A stretch of 64,000 bases of DNA from Blepharisma stoltei. Lineage: Eukaryota; Ciliophora; Heterotrichea; Heterotrichida; Blepharismidae. Position numbers and translations under genes: made by a program. Below the pieces are notes generated by a model, which was given only the letters and a program-made list of their open reading frames with translations, did not search any database and had not been told where the DNA came from. Positions 10,736-21,949 of the stretch are shown here, in pieces. Each line of letters opens with the position of its first letter. Positions within the stretch are counted from its first letter, which is position 1. Location of the stretch: contig CAJZBQ010000012.1 in assembly GCA_914767885.1 (NCBI GenBank), forward strand, positions 1 to 64,000. Reading direction: 5' to 3'.

Positions 10736-13700
10736 TTAATGATATTCTTTCTTCTTATAAAATGAAAGATAAAGTTTATCCCAATCAGGGTCATTTTTGC
10801 TGACTCTATTATCATCATATTTCTCCCATTCGCTATTTTTATCCTTAGTAAATGCGATGTAATGAAACCCATAATAACATATTACTCCAAAAATTTGATA
10901 AGTCTTATATCCAATCTGCAACTCATCTGGGATTTCATTAAAACCCTGGTAATCAGGCATATAAATTGTTAAAATATTTGGTCAATTAACTTCTACAGTT
11001 TCCAGAATTATATTTCTCAATTCTCCACATCCATCGCACATTAATTGATTTTGCCCATAAAAATCCTTCTTTTCTCCAACAATATTGTTTAAAAATACTC
11101 TAATATTGTTTTGATAATTTTTTGGAATAATTATAAAATTTGAAGATTCTTCGGTATATGATCTATGATTGATAGGGCATATAAAAGCTTGTCTTTTAAC
11201 CAATGTAAAAGGATTTGCATCTTCAATATTATCTGAGATGATTAAAAATAGCTCTTTAGAATCATTTGGAGACCTTCCAACATACTAAATAAATATTACC
11301 ATCGAACATTCTCTTGAAATTATATCTTTAAATTCACTAATATGCTGCCTTAGTGCACTTTCTGAAGTGTTAGCATACATTAATGATATAACTGAATGTA
11401 GGCTCCGTAATAATTGACTGCTATGATTGCTGCTTATTGATTTTGTAAATTCAAGAGTGCTTGCTAATATTTGTATGACAGAATTCATATAGCAGGTATT
11501 TCCTATATTTGGCAAGCCTGATTTGCTATAAATTTGAGATTTTATTGGTAGAGTTTGAGCCTGAGTGTTTATAGGCCGTCTTTGAATTTTAGATTCTTGA
11601 TAATTTTGAGAATTTATATTTTGTCTTGATGGCAGACTCACTGTTTGGTCATGCATCTGATATGCGGCTTGAAGTTCATTTGAACGAATAGCAGATTGTC
11701 TGAAAATTTCAGACTTATATTTTTCTATTTCTTCCTCAATTGTTTTAAGCTTTTTATCTGTTAATTCTTGGCTACTAGCTAGTTCAGATATTTCCTCCTT
11801 TCTAATATTATTGCTTTTTAGTATATTTTCGATGAAATTATCAGCTTGCAATTTCAAATCCCCCAATCTCTTATTTAAATCATTACTTTGAGTCTTAAGC
11901 TTTTCGGTTTCAGATTTATTGGTTTCAGATAGTTTACCAATGCTATTAATTTGATACTTTATTTCTTCAATATCTCTTTTGAAATCATTTATTTTTGTAT
12001 CATTTTCCTTTTTAAAATAACTATATGGAAATTCAAAATTCGATTTTACTTCATTTATTTCGTTTTTAATACTCTTTTTCTCTTTATCGATATATTCTTT
12101 TAAGCTTCTTTCGATTTCAATAAGTCTAGCTTGCATTTCATCTTCATCAGTTGGCTCTAATCTGAGCTCAATTGAGCTTATTTTATCTTTTAGGTTATTT
12201 ATCTCAACTTTTAAAATTTCAATATTCTTTTCTGAAATTTTTGATTCTTTCGTTGGTTTTATTTCAAGGTACAAATTATATAATTGTTTATAATTTTGAT
12301 CAATAATTGATACTAAATCTTCATGTGCTCTTTTTCTTGCTTCCTCAATAATTGTCTCTGAATCTATATTATTCTTTGGGACATCAAATTGTTTTAATTT
12401 AGAGTCAAAATCTTTGAATTTTTTACTCAATGGTTTTATATACTCATTATAAAACTGTTCATAACTTTGATTATTAATTGATACTAGGTCGTCATGTGCT
12501 CTTTTTCTTGCTTCCTCAATAATTGCCTCTGGATCTATATTATTCTTTGGGATATCAAATTGTTTTAATTTAGAATCAAAATTTTTGAATTTTTCATCCA
12601 ATGGTTTTATATACTCATTATAAAACTGTTCATAACTTTGATTATTAATTGATACTAGGTCGTCATATGCTTTTTTTCTTGCTTTCTCAATAATTGCGTC
12701 TGGATCTATATTATTCTTTGGGTCATCAAATTGTTTTAATTTAGAATCAAAATTTTTGAATTTTTTATCCAGTGGCTTTAATATATTTGGTAACAGCTGG
12801 AATAAGTCTAGGTATTTTTTTTCTAAATTTATAAACGTGACTTCTGCTTTTTTCATTATTTCCTGATGCATGTCAGAATAATTGCTTATAAAGTTTAATA
12901 AATCTTCCTTAGCTTTATTGGCTTGCTGATGTCTTAAAGGCTCTTCATTTCTATATATTTCTGAATTTTTCTGGATTTTCGATTCAAATTCGTTTCTTAA
13001 CCTTGCCTCCACTTCAGCTAAGGACTTCTCAATTAATATTTTTATTTTTAAATCATCTTTTTCAGCGTCACAACAAGTATTTTTACCAGGCTGATTGCCT
13101 ATCAGCTTATTCTCTCCTTCTATTTCTGTGTACTTTTCACTATTGTATTCATCATTTTCTAATATTTTTGATTTTATATCAGACGTTTTATGATTGAACG
13201 CACTTGGAAATGGATCAGGAGATTTAAACCGATTTTTAGAAGAGGGAGCTGTACGCTCTGCTGAAGCGTTTCTACTGTAAAGTTCTTTTACTCTATTATC
13301 AGATAGCAATTTTTGTACTCTTTGGCTTTTCTCAGATGCTATTTTAATATCGTGATCCATCAAAGATTTTTTCACTCTCAAATAAACCAAAGTTGTTGGG
13401 CAAACGAAATTCAACTGTCCTTTTAGTAGTAGTTTTGCTTCTTTGCTGCTACAATCAAACCACAGATCATCAAATAAGCATAAGACTTGCTTGTCATTAA
13501 AGCTGGAAATTAATTTATATTCACCTTCATAAATAGATTCTTTTATTTTAGACTCTTTTTTTTGAACAAAAAGAATATTTTTAAGATCAGTTGATACTTC
13601 GGGTAATCCTCTTTCTATTGTCTGAATAAAATTATAGCAAATTGGATTTCTTTTAAAAAATCCTTCAAATGTATCTGATAGACTCCTATTCAATAAGGTG

Positions 13701-13864
13701 TAGAGTTTTGAAAGAGTCCTATCAGAAATTTGGTTTCTTAAAGCGTTAGTTATAATTGCATCCATCTCTTTATCATGAATTTGAAAGTTGAGTTTATGAC
13801 GAGCGCTGTTATTATTTATTGTAGCTATAACCCAGCATACAGTTCTTATGTTAGACGTACTCAT
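10736..13864 (-). CDS. USP-like coiled-coil deubiquitinase, copy 3 (odd type)
   Basis: Peptidase C19 family. ATG 13864 to TAA at 10736; removing the 15-nt intron at 11285-11299 gives 1037 aa. It is uninterrupted by IESs. N-terminal conserved module (residues 1-170) is followed by a Ser-rich linker, a coiled-coil region and about three 57-residue tandem repeats (nt 12270-12715), a further coiled coil to about residue 750, then the USP domain: GLPNIGNTCYMNS with Cys791, a CxxC zinc-type pair (C-D-G-C-G), His box GFHYIAFTK and W-E-K-Y-D-D. UGA gives Trp in V-E-V-N-W-P. All catalytic motifs are intact, making it the best-preserved odd-type gene and the natural reference for decayed copy 1. The function of the coiled coil is unknown. 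Confidence 0.88.
11285..11299 (-). other. 15-nt intron of USP copy 3
   Basis: Minus strand GTAATATTTATTTAG, at the conserved intron position of the family. Without removal the protein would end shortly after the Cys box; with removal the frame continues to the CxxC and His boxes. Confidence 0.9.
12270..12715 (-). repeat. 171-bp coding tandem repeat in USP copy 3
   Basis: Nearly identical 57-codon units beginning N-N-I-D-P-E-A-I-I-E and containing Y-E-Q-F-Y-N-E-Y-I-K-P-L. The spacing of the repeated GATACTA sites at about 12309, 12480 and 12651 is 171 bp. Copy 1 has two units, copy 3 about three and copy 2 one; in copy 4 the region is replaced by a different coiled coil. Confidence 0.85.
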
Positions 13865-14599
13865 ATTTATTGCATTCTACAAATTTTTATCAAAATGTAT
13901 AAATATAACATTTGCATTAAAAATTCTGTTAAAGCTTTTTTTAATTGATTAAAGGCACTTAAATGCAAAATAATCGAAATAAAGATCTATATTAAATAGA
14001 TGGATTAAATATTGATCAATTTAAGGCGTCTCTATGAATATTTTTGTGTATAAAGAACTAATTCTTAAATAAAAATTATAATTTTAATAATAAACAGCAA
14101 AGATTGCATTTAATAAAATAGCAGTTTAATGAATGAATTTCTTAAAATCATGTCTTTAATTATTATAAAGCATTTTTACTGTGTATTTTATAACTATTGT
14201 TCAATAAAATTTTAAGCTTATTTTAATGTGCTTGATTAATGATCAAAATATTTTCAATTAAAAGCATAAATGATTGCAAATTTATGATAATTAATTTTAT
14301 TTATGTTTATTTAAGATTTATAAAAGTGATTTCTCTCTTATCAGTAAAAATTCTTAATTTTATTTCTGGTAGCAAAAAATTTTATATGTGCATTTGAAGA
14401 ATATATTGTTAATCAGATTTTAAACGAATGAAAGATTAAGAAGAGAAATAAACTAATGATTCTAGCATAGCTGTAGTTATAAAACTGATATGATTTTTTA
14501 TAAATTGCATACTTCATTTTTTAATCCTTGAAAAATATTTAAGCTCATTTTTAATATAAAATAATAACTTTTAAGAGAGTTAAAGACGATTTTTAGTAT
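13865..14599. other. Intergenic spacer between USP copies 3 and 4
   Basis: AT-rich, no gene. Bases about 13940-14180 are homologous to 5805-6050 (shared AAAGGCACTTAAATGCAAAA), part of the duplicated array unit. Confidence 0.65.
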
Positions 14600-17500
14600 T
14601 TAAAATCTATTTTTCTTATAAAATGCAAGATAAAGTCTATTCCAATCAGGATCCATTTTACTCACTAGAGAATCATTATACTTTTCCCATTCATTTTGAT
14701 TATTTTTAGTGAATGCTATAAAATGGTTCCCATAATAGCATATAACTCCAAAAATGCTATAAAGATTATTATAATCAATCCTCAATGAATCTGGAATTTT
14801 ACTTGAAGACTGATAATTCGGCATATAAATTGCTAAAATTTTTGGCCATTGGATACTTTCAGTTTTCATTATAGTTTCTCTCAATTTTCCACAGTTCGTG
14901 CAATTTAACTGATTTTCCCCTGAATAAATTTTCAATTCTTTTATTTCCTTAAAGTAATTTTCTATATCATTTTGCTTATTTACTGGGATAATTATAAAAT
15001 TTGAGCAATCTTCATTATATTCTTTATGTTGAAAAAGTTTGCAGGTAAACGATTGATTTTTGACAATAGTAAAAAGATCTCGATTTTCAACTTTATCCGA
15101 AATAATAGCAAACAGCTCTTTTGCATCATTTTCAGAAGATCCTATAAACTAAATAAAAAGTACCATTGAGTATTCTTCTGAAAGTATATTTTTCAATTCT
15201 ATTATATGCGGTCCTATAAAATAGTCATCAGAATTAGATTGCATTAACTCAATAATTTGGCTTAAACTGAGGAATAATTTATCTGAGGAGAATGTTTTTA
15301 TATATTCCACAAATTCAGTAGCACTTGCAAATATTTGAATAAGAGAATTCATATAGCAAGTATTCCCTATATTAGGCAACCCAGATTTGCTGAAAGCACT
15401 GCTGCGGCTAATTATATTTTTTTTAATAGATTGTTGAAAGCTGGGATATGCTCTTTCATTTTTAATTTGCTGGTAGCCTGAGGGCTCTTTAATTGATGCA
15501 TGAGGGAGGCTTTTTGATTGATTAACTAGTGATAGCTCCATACTAGATACATTCCGAGAATTACTGATGTGAGTTTGGCTCTCAGGAGAATAAGTCTTCA
15601 TCGTTTGGCTCTCTGATTGCTTATAATTATCGTGTGCGTTATCTAAATTATTTTTTAGATAATTTTTCATCTCAGGTAATTTTGGAGAGATAGTCTTTGA
15701 TTGGTCTGCTATTGGATGGATATTCTGCTCATTTTGATGATCACTAATTTCGATAGAATACCCGGGATAAAGTCTATTCGTTTTAATTTCTAATTCCTTT
15801 ATCTTATTGCTTGCGTTACTTATCTCATTCTTATTGTCTGAAATTGATTCTTCCAGGAAGTTAATTTGCGCTTTAAGAGATTCCCAATCCTTTAAGCTAC
15901 TTCCTCTTTCATCTTTTCAGCTATTAATTTTATTTTGAAGACTAGTCATTTTTGTCTCGATTTCTTCCTTATTTGGAAGATTTATAATTTTTCGGTCAAT
16001 ATCTTTCAACTTGTTATTGATATCCTGAATAGAATAATCCTTATTTTTGATTTCGTTGTATAATTTTTCATACTTGGCTTTCAAATTGCTAACTTCTTTG
16101 TTGAGGTCACTAAACTTATCTTCAGTAATTTTATAAATCTCATTCTGTACTTCTTCTTTTAATTTTTCTGAATTAATTGATGGATTTAAATTTCTAGAAA
16201 CTTTGTCTTTGAGTTTGCTAACTAAAGAATTTAATGCCTTAGATAAAATTTGTAATAAACCAAAGTGCTTTTTTTCTAAATTTATAAGCTCATTTTTTAT
16301 ATTCATCATTTTTTCCTGTTGCATTTGATCATAATTAACTGCAGAGTTTAATAGTTCTTCTTTGATTTTATTTACTTGCTGATATTTTAAAGACTCTTCA
16401 TATTTGTGCTTTTCTAAACTTTTCTGGAGTTTCGTTTCAAAATTTTTTGTTAATCTTGTCTCAATTTCTAACTCCCACATCTTTGCTTAACAATTTTTTT
16501 TAAATTTTCTTAAAATCGAGAAAATTATCCCTTCTTAATCAAACTATTTTCATATTTTAAGCCCTTCTTCAAATCTAGTGACCTAATTGATAGCAATGAA
16601 TATTAGCAATATTGCAACATAATGAATATAAGTAATTAAAATGCGATTTCTAGAATATTTGCTAATAGGTTTTATACTCTATCTCTAATTTTTAGTGCAT
16701 AAATATTTGAAGTGAGAAATAATTATTATGAGGGTAAAAAATTTATATTCCTAGAATTTTTTTAATCTCAATATTTGAATAAAAGATGTATGGCCGTTCG
16801 ATTAAGAGCGGGAGTAAGTATCTTTCATTAAATATTTTCATAATTTGATCGATTTTAAAGTCAGAGCCATCAGTCTTTCTAGTTTCTCTATCTCTGAAAA
16901 TATTGCCTCTTTCTACATCTTCTTTATTATATCTTCTTTCTGCTACTTCTGATGCGGTATTCAGATCTTTATAATTTTGCTCATGTGAAAATGGTTTAGG
17001 AGGGCTGGAAAAATTTCTGGAAGCAGAAGTAGGCTCTTCTGAAGTATTCCTTCTAGCAATTCCATTTGATTTAATCTCAAATGCTAACTGTTGTACTCTT
17101 CGGTTTTGCTCAGATGTTATTTCAACGTTATTAGCTATCAAAAGTTTTTTAACTCTCATATAAACCAAAGTTGCTGGAAAAGTGAAATCAGGTGATCCTT
17201 TTATTAATGATTCTCTATTACTGTTGCAATCATACCACTGCTCGTTGAATAAGCAAAAGGCTTTTTTTTCATTAAAACTGGAAATTAGCTTATATTCGCC
17301 TTCGTAAATATATGCATTTATTTTAGACGATCTTTTATAAACAAAAAGAACATCTTTTAGATTAGTTGATACTTCTGGTAAGCGCGAACTTTCTATTTTC
17401 GGAGTTATATATCTGCTTCAAGTTAGATTTCTTTGAAAAATTGCTTCAAATGTATCTGAAAGGCTTTTGCCTAATAAGTTGTAGAAATTTTTAAGATTGC

Positions 17501-17877
17501 TCTCTCGAATTTGGTGTCTGAAAGCGTTAGTTATAGTTTCATGCAATTCTTGATCATAAAGTTGGATGCTGAGATTATTGTAAGTACTGTTATTGTTGAT
17601 TGCAGCTATTACATATAGGGCCTTCCTATAGATGGCGCGCAATGCGCCATCACCGGGCCATGTCGGGAGAGGGTTCCACACGAGGAATGGTTCTACGTGT
17701 GGAACCCTCTTTTTGGCTCGTGGAAAGTAGTTTTCTCACAGGTCAAAAAAAGAGGGTTCCACACGTAGAACCATTCCTCGTGTGGAACCCTCTCCCGACA
17801 TGGCTCGGTGATGGCGCATTGCGCGCCATCTATAAGAAGGCCCTATAGCACACAGTTCTTAAATTAGAAGTGCTCAT
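14600..17877 (-). CDS. USP-like coiled-coil deubiquitinase, copy 4 (even type)
   Basis: Peptidase C19 family. Start at 17877 (MSTSN leader), stop at 14600. Removing IESs at 16469-16814 and 17614-17845 and the intron at 15149-15163 leaves 2685 nt, 894 aa. The N-terminal module matches copy 2 (F-P-A-T-L-V-Y-M-R). The coiled coil diverges from copy 2 after about residue 290, lacks the 57-residue repeat, and has its own linker. USP motifs are intact: GLPNIGNTCYMNS with Cys648, C-T-N-C-G, GNHFIAFTK and W-E-K-Y-N-D. UGA is read as Trp in N-L-T-W-S-R and elsewhere. Likely active; it lies at the internal end of the array, facing the Ubl genes. Confidence 0.87.
15149..15163 (-). other. 15-nt intron of USP copy 4
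   Basis: Minus strand GTACTTTTTATTTAG at the family's conserved intron position. Confidence 0.9.
16469..16814. mobile_element. TA-bounded IES in USP copy 4
   Basis: A 346-bp insert flanked by TA 16469-16470 and 16815-16816. Ends are ACTCCC and GGGAG just inside the TAs. Excision gives I-F-N-E-R-Y-L-E-I-E-T-R, matching copy 2's uninterrupted sequence. No similarity to the MITEs beyond the termini. Confidence 0.9.
17614..17845. mobile_element. GC-rich perfect-hairpin IES in USP copy 4
   Basis: About 230 bp starting TAGGGCCTTC and ending GAAGGCCCTA, flanked by TA 17614-17615 and TA 17846-17847. The two arms (about 105 bp each) are inverted copies with only a few differences. Each arm itself folds: GATGGCGC/GCGCCATC and GAGGGTTCCACACG/CGTGTGGAACCCTC. 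Excision restores C-Y-V-I-A-A as in copy 2. It is much richer in GC than the surroundings and unlike the other elements here. Confidence 0.92.
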
Positions 17878-18768
17878 ATTTATTGAATTCTACAAATCTT
17901 ATTACAAATATATATAAAAATTAAATATTTTTCTTCGCTCTAAAATCCCAAAAAGATTAGCCAAGAGCTAATTTATTGGCAAAAATCATCCAGGTTAAAA
18001 ACAGATTAAAATAATACAACTTTAGAGTTAATGCTAAAAATAAGAAAAATCGGCATTTTAGGGAGTGATGACTGTAATTAGATTAAATTAAAAATTTAGA
18101 GTTAATTCTAAAGAAGCTATAAGTTAATATTTACCAAAATAATAAAGATAGAAGCTATAAATGAGTTTATTTAATATTAATTTTAAGTTATGAAGTTTAT
18201 TGATTTAAGTTGAGGACTCAATGTGATTCTATATCTTAAAGAATTGAAAACTCAAAAAATAACTTATTTTATTCTCATAAACTTCTGGATACCATGATAA
18301 CAGTAGTCTTTAAGAATTCCATCACTTTTGAATTAGTTTTATTAATATTTTATCGTATTTTTACTTCATTATTTAATATTTATTACAATTTATCATACTT
18401 CTTTCTGAAATAAACTTTAAAGTACTTCAGCTTTTCTCAAATCGTTTATATAAAATTTATTAATTTTATTATTACCTAAACTTCAAGATAAAATTCTGCA
18501 TTGAACTTAGAGATAGGCAAAAACGTCTAAAAGAAATAAAACTGAAAGCATAGTCTTCAAAAATTTTATTATATTTTAATTTGGCGTTGATACTTATATT
18601 ATCAGCTATATTTAGTCTGTTTAAATAAGAGGAGAAACGAGCTCAATAAAATAATCAAATTAAGGAAACCCACTTGTGAGTCAATAAACTTCAGAAAAAT
18701 AATTCAAATATCAAATTAACTTTAAATTGGAAAATTATAGATTCAAAATAAAATATATATTTTTATAA
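17878..18768. other. AT-rich spacer between the USP array and the Ubl duplication
   Basis: No gene seen. From about 18555 the sequence belongs to the duplicated Ubl unit and is repeated at about 20405, including ATTTGGCGTTGATAC and AGGAAACCCACTTGTGAG, likely the promoter and leader of Ubl-A. Confidence 0.6.
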
Positions 18769-19026
18769 ATGGAGCCTAAAAAGTTAGTTATAATTTTAGA
18801 AAGCAGCGATGGTGTTACAAGAACCCAAGAAGTATATGAGCAATGGAAGTACTCAGGACTAGCCCAAGTTATAGAAAATATTTATAGGATACCTAAAGAT
18901 ACTCAATCAATTGTTTTCGAAAGGAAATTACTGAAGTATGCTGAAGACAAAGACAAAACATTGGGAGAATTGGGAATAAAAAACAACTCTAAAATATTTG
19001 TCATGCATTATTCGCCAGGAGGTTAA
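18769..19026 (+). CDS. Ubiquitin-like protein A1 ending in Gly-Gly
   Basis: An 85-residue protein, ubiquitin length plus a few residues. The pattern fits a beta-grasp fold: strand K-K-L-V-I-I-L-E, turn, T-Q-E-V, a helix around L-A-Q-V-I-E-N-I-Y, I-V-F-E-R-K-L-L-K-Y, then D-K-T-L-G-E-L-G-I and a final strand K-I-F-V-M-H-Y. The last residues are S-P-G-G directly before TAA, the mature C-terminus needed for E1 activation and conjugation. Sequence identity to ubiquitin itself is low, so it would be a distinct modifier. It is close to a row of USP genes, the family that removes such tags. Conjugation is inferred; no E1/E2/E3 is seen in the window. Confidence 0.75.
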   Translation: MEPKKLVIILESSDGVTRTQEVYEQWKYSGLAQVIENIYRIPKDTQSIVFERKLLKYAEDKDKTLGELGIKNNSKIFVMHYSPGG

Positions 19027-19618
19027 AAAAGCTCGGATATTTAGAAATATTTTAATATCAATTTGTAGAAACCAAAGCTAAAAATTTAAGAGATAGAATA
19101 GTTTGCATGTAAACATTACTTGATAAAAAATTACTAGAGAAAGGGCAATACAAGCTTTAACTAAATTAAATGAATTTTCACTGCTTGAGCGATCTTGTCA
19201 ACAATATTTTAAAATTTCTTTTTTGTATTTTACCCGAAATGGAATCACAGTTTTATTAAGAATTAGGATTCTCTTTCCCTATAATAGAAGATTTGGTGAG
19301 AAAGATTAAATGTAATCCGCCTCAGTTTGCCTTGCTTGCCTTTTTTCGCTGATTCTACAAGAGGCATGAGTTTTTATTATTTTGACTTTTTAGCTAAAAT
19401 TCTTTAAGACTGAATCAAGAAAATGCTTATTTAAAAATATTCCATTCTATCCCTAGCAAAACTTGGGCAGCTAAGCAATATACTTCTCATTTCCACTTTT
19501 TTGAATAAAATTTAGAGCTCTTTATCAAAACAAACTCAATTGAATAGCTATTTCTTCATAAATTGCTATCTTTTGAATTATAAATATTTATAATCGTAAG
19601 CTATTAATATTTTATAGA

Positions 19619-19906
19619 ATGGCACTTGAAAGAATAACAATAAGACTAGAAGACATCAATGGTATTACCAATACACAAGAAGTCTTTAGAGACTGAAAAT
19701 ACTCAAATCTGGCAAAGAAAATAGCTGATATTTATGGGGTACCGAATGATCAGCAATCTATCGTGTTCCAAAAACGAGTATTGAGATTTGATCAGCATAG
19801 TCATATAACTTTAAGGGAATTGGGAATAGTAAATAATTCAGTAATAAAAGTTATGCATCGGCAGTTGGGAGGCAAAAATCAAGGCTTGAATAATTATCAG
19901 AATTAA
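19619..19906 (+). CDS. Ubiquitin-like protein B1 with Gly-Gly and C-terminal tail
   Basis: 95 aa, starting M-A-L-E-R-I-T-I-R-L-E. It has the same layout as Ubl-A (T-Q-E-V, helix, Q-S-I-V-F-Q-K-R, T-L-R-E-L-G-I, I-K-V-M-H), so A and B are paralogues. One UGA codon lies in D-W-K-Y-S, where Ubl-A has TGG; this is direct evidence that UGA means Trp. The C-terminus is Q-L-G-G followed by K-N-Q-G-L-N-N-Y-Q-N and TAA. Such a tail after Gly-Gly is typical of a Ubl precursor matured by a protease, an obvious candidate task for a neighbouring USP (inference). Confidence 0.75.
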
Positions 19907-20617
19907 GTAATATAATTTCTAGTTATCGGCTAAGATTTAATGCAGTATTATTTTTTTGCTGATAATAAAGGAAACAGATATCTACAATAATTAAGTTGGT
20001 GAAAACCACATTGATAAAATCAATAATCTTTATTGATAGAATCAAAATATTTTTGATTAATTTTGAAGCCTGAAGTATTTAAGATAAGAAAGAATGCCTG
20101 TGTAAGAATCTTATAGATTGGTATAAGAAACTTTTTGGCTTTTAATTCCAGCTGAGCTTTACGCTAAAGATGAATGACAAATTGAGTCAAAAATTGCAAA
20201 AGCAGCTTTAAATTGTTTAGTCTAGAAAAGTTAACTGAAATTTGGTACCCTTAAAAATGCTATTTAGAAATCTATTCCATTTCATTGACTATACTTTGAT
20301 TATCACATAAATAATTATCCAAAACTTGGATCAATTTAATCCCAAAAATATTAAAGGCTGCAATTATAGTTTTTAGAAGAAAATAAAACTGCAAAGTCTA
20401 GTTTTCAAAAATTAGATTGCATTTTAATTTGGCGTTGATACTTATATTATCAGCTATATTTAGTCTATTTAAATAAGAGGAGAAACGGGCTCAATAAAAT
20501 AATCAAATTAAGGAAACCCACTTGTGAGTCAATAAACTTCAGAAAAATAATTCAAATATCAAATTAACTTTAAATAGGAAAATTATAGATTTCAAAATAA
20601 AATATATATTTTAATAT

Positions 20618-20908
20618 ATGGAGCCTAAAAGGTTAGTTATAATTTTAGAAAGCATCGATGGTGTTACAAGAATCCAAGAAGTATATGAGCAATGGAAGTA
20701 CTCAATGCTAGCCCAAGCTATAGAAAATATTTATAGGATACCTAAAGATGCTCAATTAATTTTTTTCGAAAGGAAATTACATAGGTATGCTGAAGATAAA
20801 GACAAAACATTGGGAGAATTGGGAATAAAAACAACTCTAAAATATGTTTCATCCATAAGAAACCAATGTGTTAAGTATAATTGGATATTTAGAAATATTT
20901 TAATATAA
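20618..20908 (+). pseudogene. Ubiquitin-like A2, frameshifted copy lacking Gly-Gly
   Basis: Near-identical to Ubl-A1 over the first ~70 codons. A single A is missing from a homopolymer after the codons for L-G-E-L-G-I-K (AAAAACAAC here versus AAAAAACAAC in A1). The frame shifts, the final strand and Gly-Gly are lost, and unrelated residues run to a TAA at 20908. The bases that would encode the C-terminus have also diverged, so restoring the frame would not recover S-P-G-G. Most likely a decaying duplicate; a non-conjugatable Ubl is possible. Confidence 0.75.
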
Positions 20909-21470
20909 ATTTGTAGAAACGTAATCCAAAAATTTAAGGATAGGATAGTTTGCATATAAGCATATATCACTTGATGAGAAAATACTAGAAAGAGGACAGC
21001 ACGGGCTTTAACTAAAATAAATGAATTTATCACTGATTGAACGATCTTGTCAACAATTATTTTAAAATTTCTTTTTTGTATTTTGCCCGAAATGGAATCA
21101 CAGTTTTATTCAGAATTAGGATCCTCTTTCCTTATAATAGAAGATTTGGTGAGAAAGATTAAATGCAATCCACCTCAGCCTACCTTGCTTGCCTTTTTAC
21201 GCTGATTCTACAAGAGGCATGAGCTTTTATTATCTTGACATTTTAGCTAAAATTCTTTAAGACTGAATCAAGAAAATGCTTATTTAAAAAATTCCATTCC
21301 TATCCGCAGCAAAACTTAGACACTAAGGCAATATACTTATCATTTCCACTTTTTTGAATAAAATTAGAGCTCTTTATCAAAACAATCTCAATTAAATAGC
21401 TATTTCTTCATAAATCACTATCTTTTTGATTACAAATATTTATAATCCTAAACTATTAATATTTTATAGA

Positions 21471-21758
21471 ATGGCACTAGAAAGAATAACAATAAGACTA
21501 GAAGATATCAATGGTATTACCAATACACAAGAAGTCTTTAGAGACTGAAAATACTCAAATCTGGCAAAGAAAATAGCTGATATTTATGGGGTACCGAATG
21601 ATCAGCAATCTATTGTGTTCCAAAAACGAGTATTGAGATTTGATCAGCATAGTCATATAACTTTAAGGGAATTGGGAATAGTAAATAATTCAGTAATAAA
21701 AGTTATGCATCGGCAGTTGGGAGGCAAAATTCAAGGCTTGAATAATTATCAGAATTAA
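21471..21758 (+). CDS. Ubiquitin-like protein B2 with Gly-Gly and C-terminal tail
   Basis: Protein of 95 aa almost identical to Ubl-B1, including the UGA-encoded Trp in D-W-K-Y-S and the L-G-G followed by a 10-residue tail (K-I-Q-G here, K-N-Q-G in B1). The only amino-acid difference I see is Asn to Ile in the tail. Conservation of the protein while the neighbouring A2 decayed suggests selection on B or very recent duplication. Confidence 0.75.
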
Positions 21759-21949
21759 GCAATATAATTTCTAGTTATCTGCTAAGATTTGATGTGCTAT
21801 TAGTTTTTTGCTGAATGTAAAGAAATAGATATATACAATAATTAAGTTGGCGATGAAAACATTGATAAAATTGATAATCTTTTAATTTATAGAATCAAAA
21901 TATTTTTATTTATTTTTGATGCCTGAAGTATTAAAGATAAGAAAGAATG

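Larger units (their letters stand above)
18555..20385. repeat. Ubl tandem duplication, unit I
   Basis: About 1.83 kb carrying Ubl-A1 and Ubl-B1. It is repeated with high identity at about 20403-22545, including the non-coding spacers, so it is a recent segmental duplication. Unit boundaries are approximate. Confidence 0.88.

Noticed and set aside
1799..17877. Treating the USP array as an operon
   Set aside because: Each gene has its own conserved leader and 0.7-1.8 kb AT-rich spacers; no sign of polycistronic transcription.
20752..21033. Minus-strand frame over Ubl-A2
   Set aside because: Shadow of the Ubl gene and its 3' flank; no similarity and not conserved in unit I.
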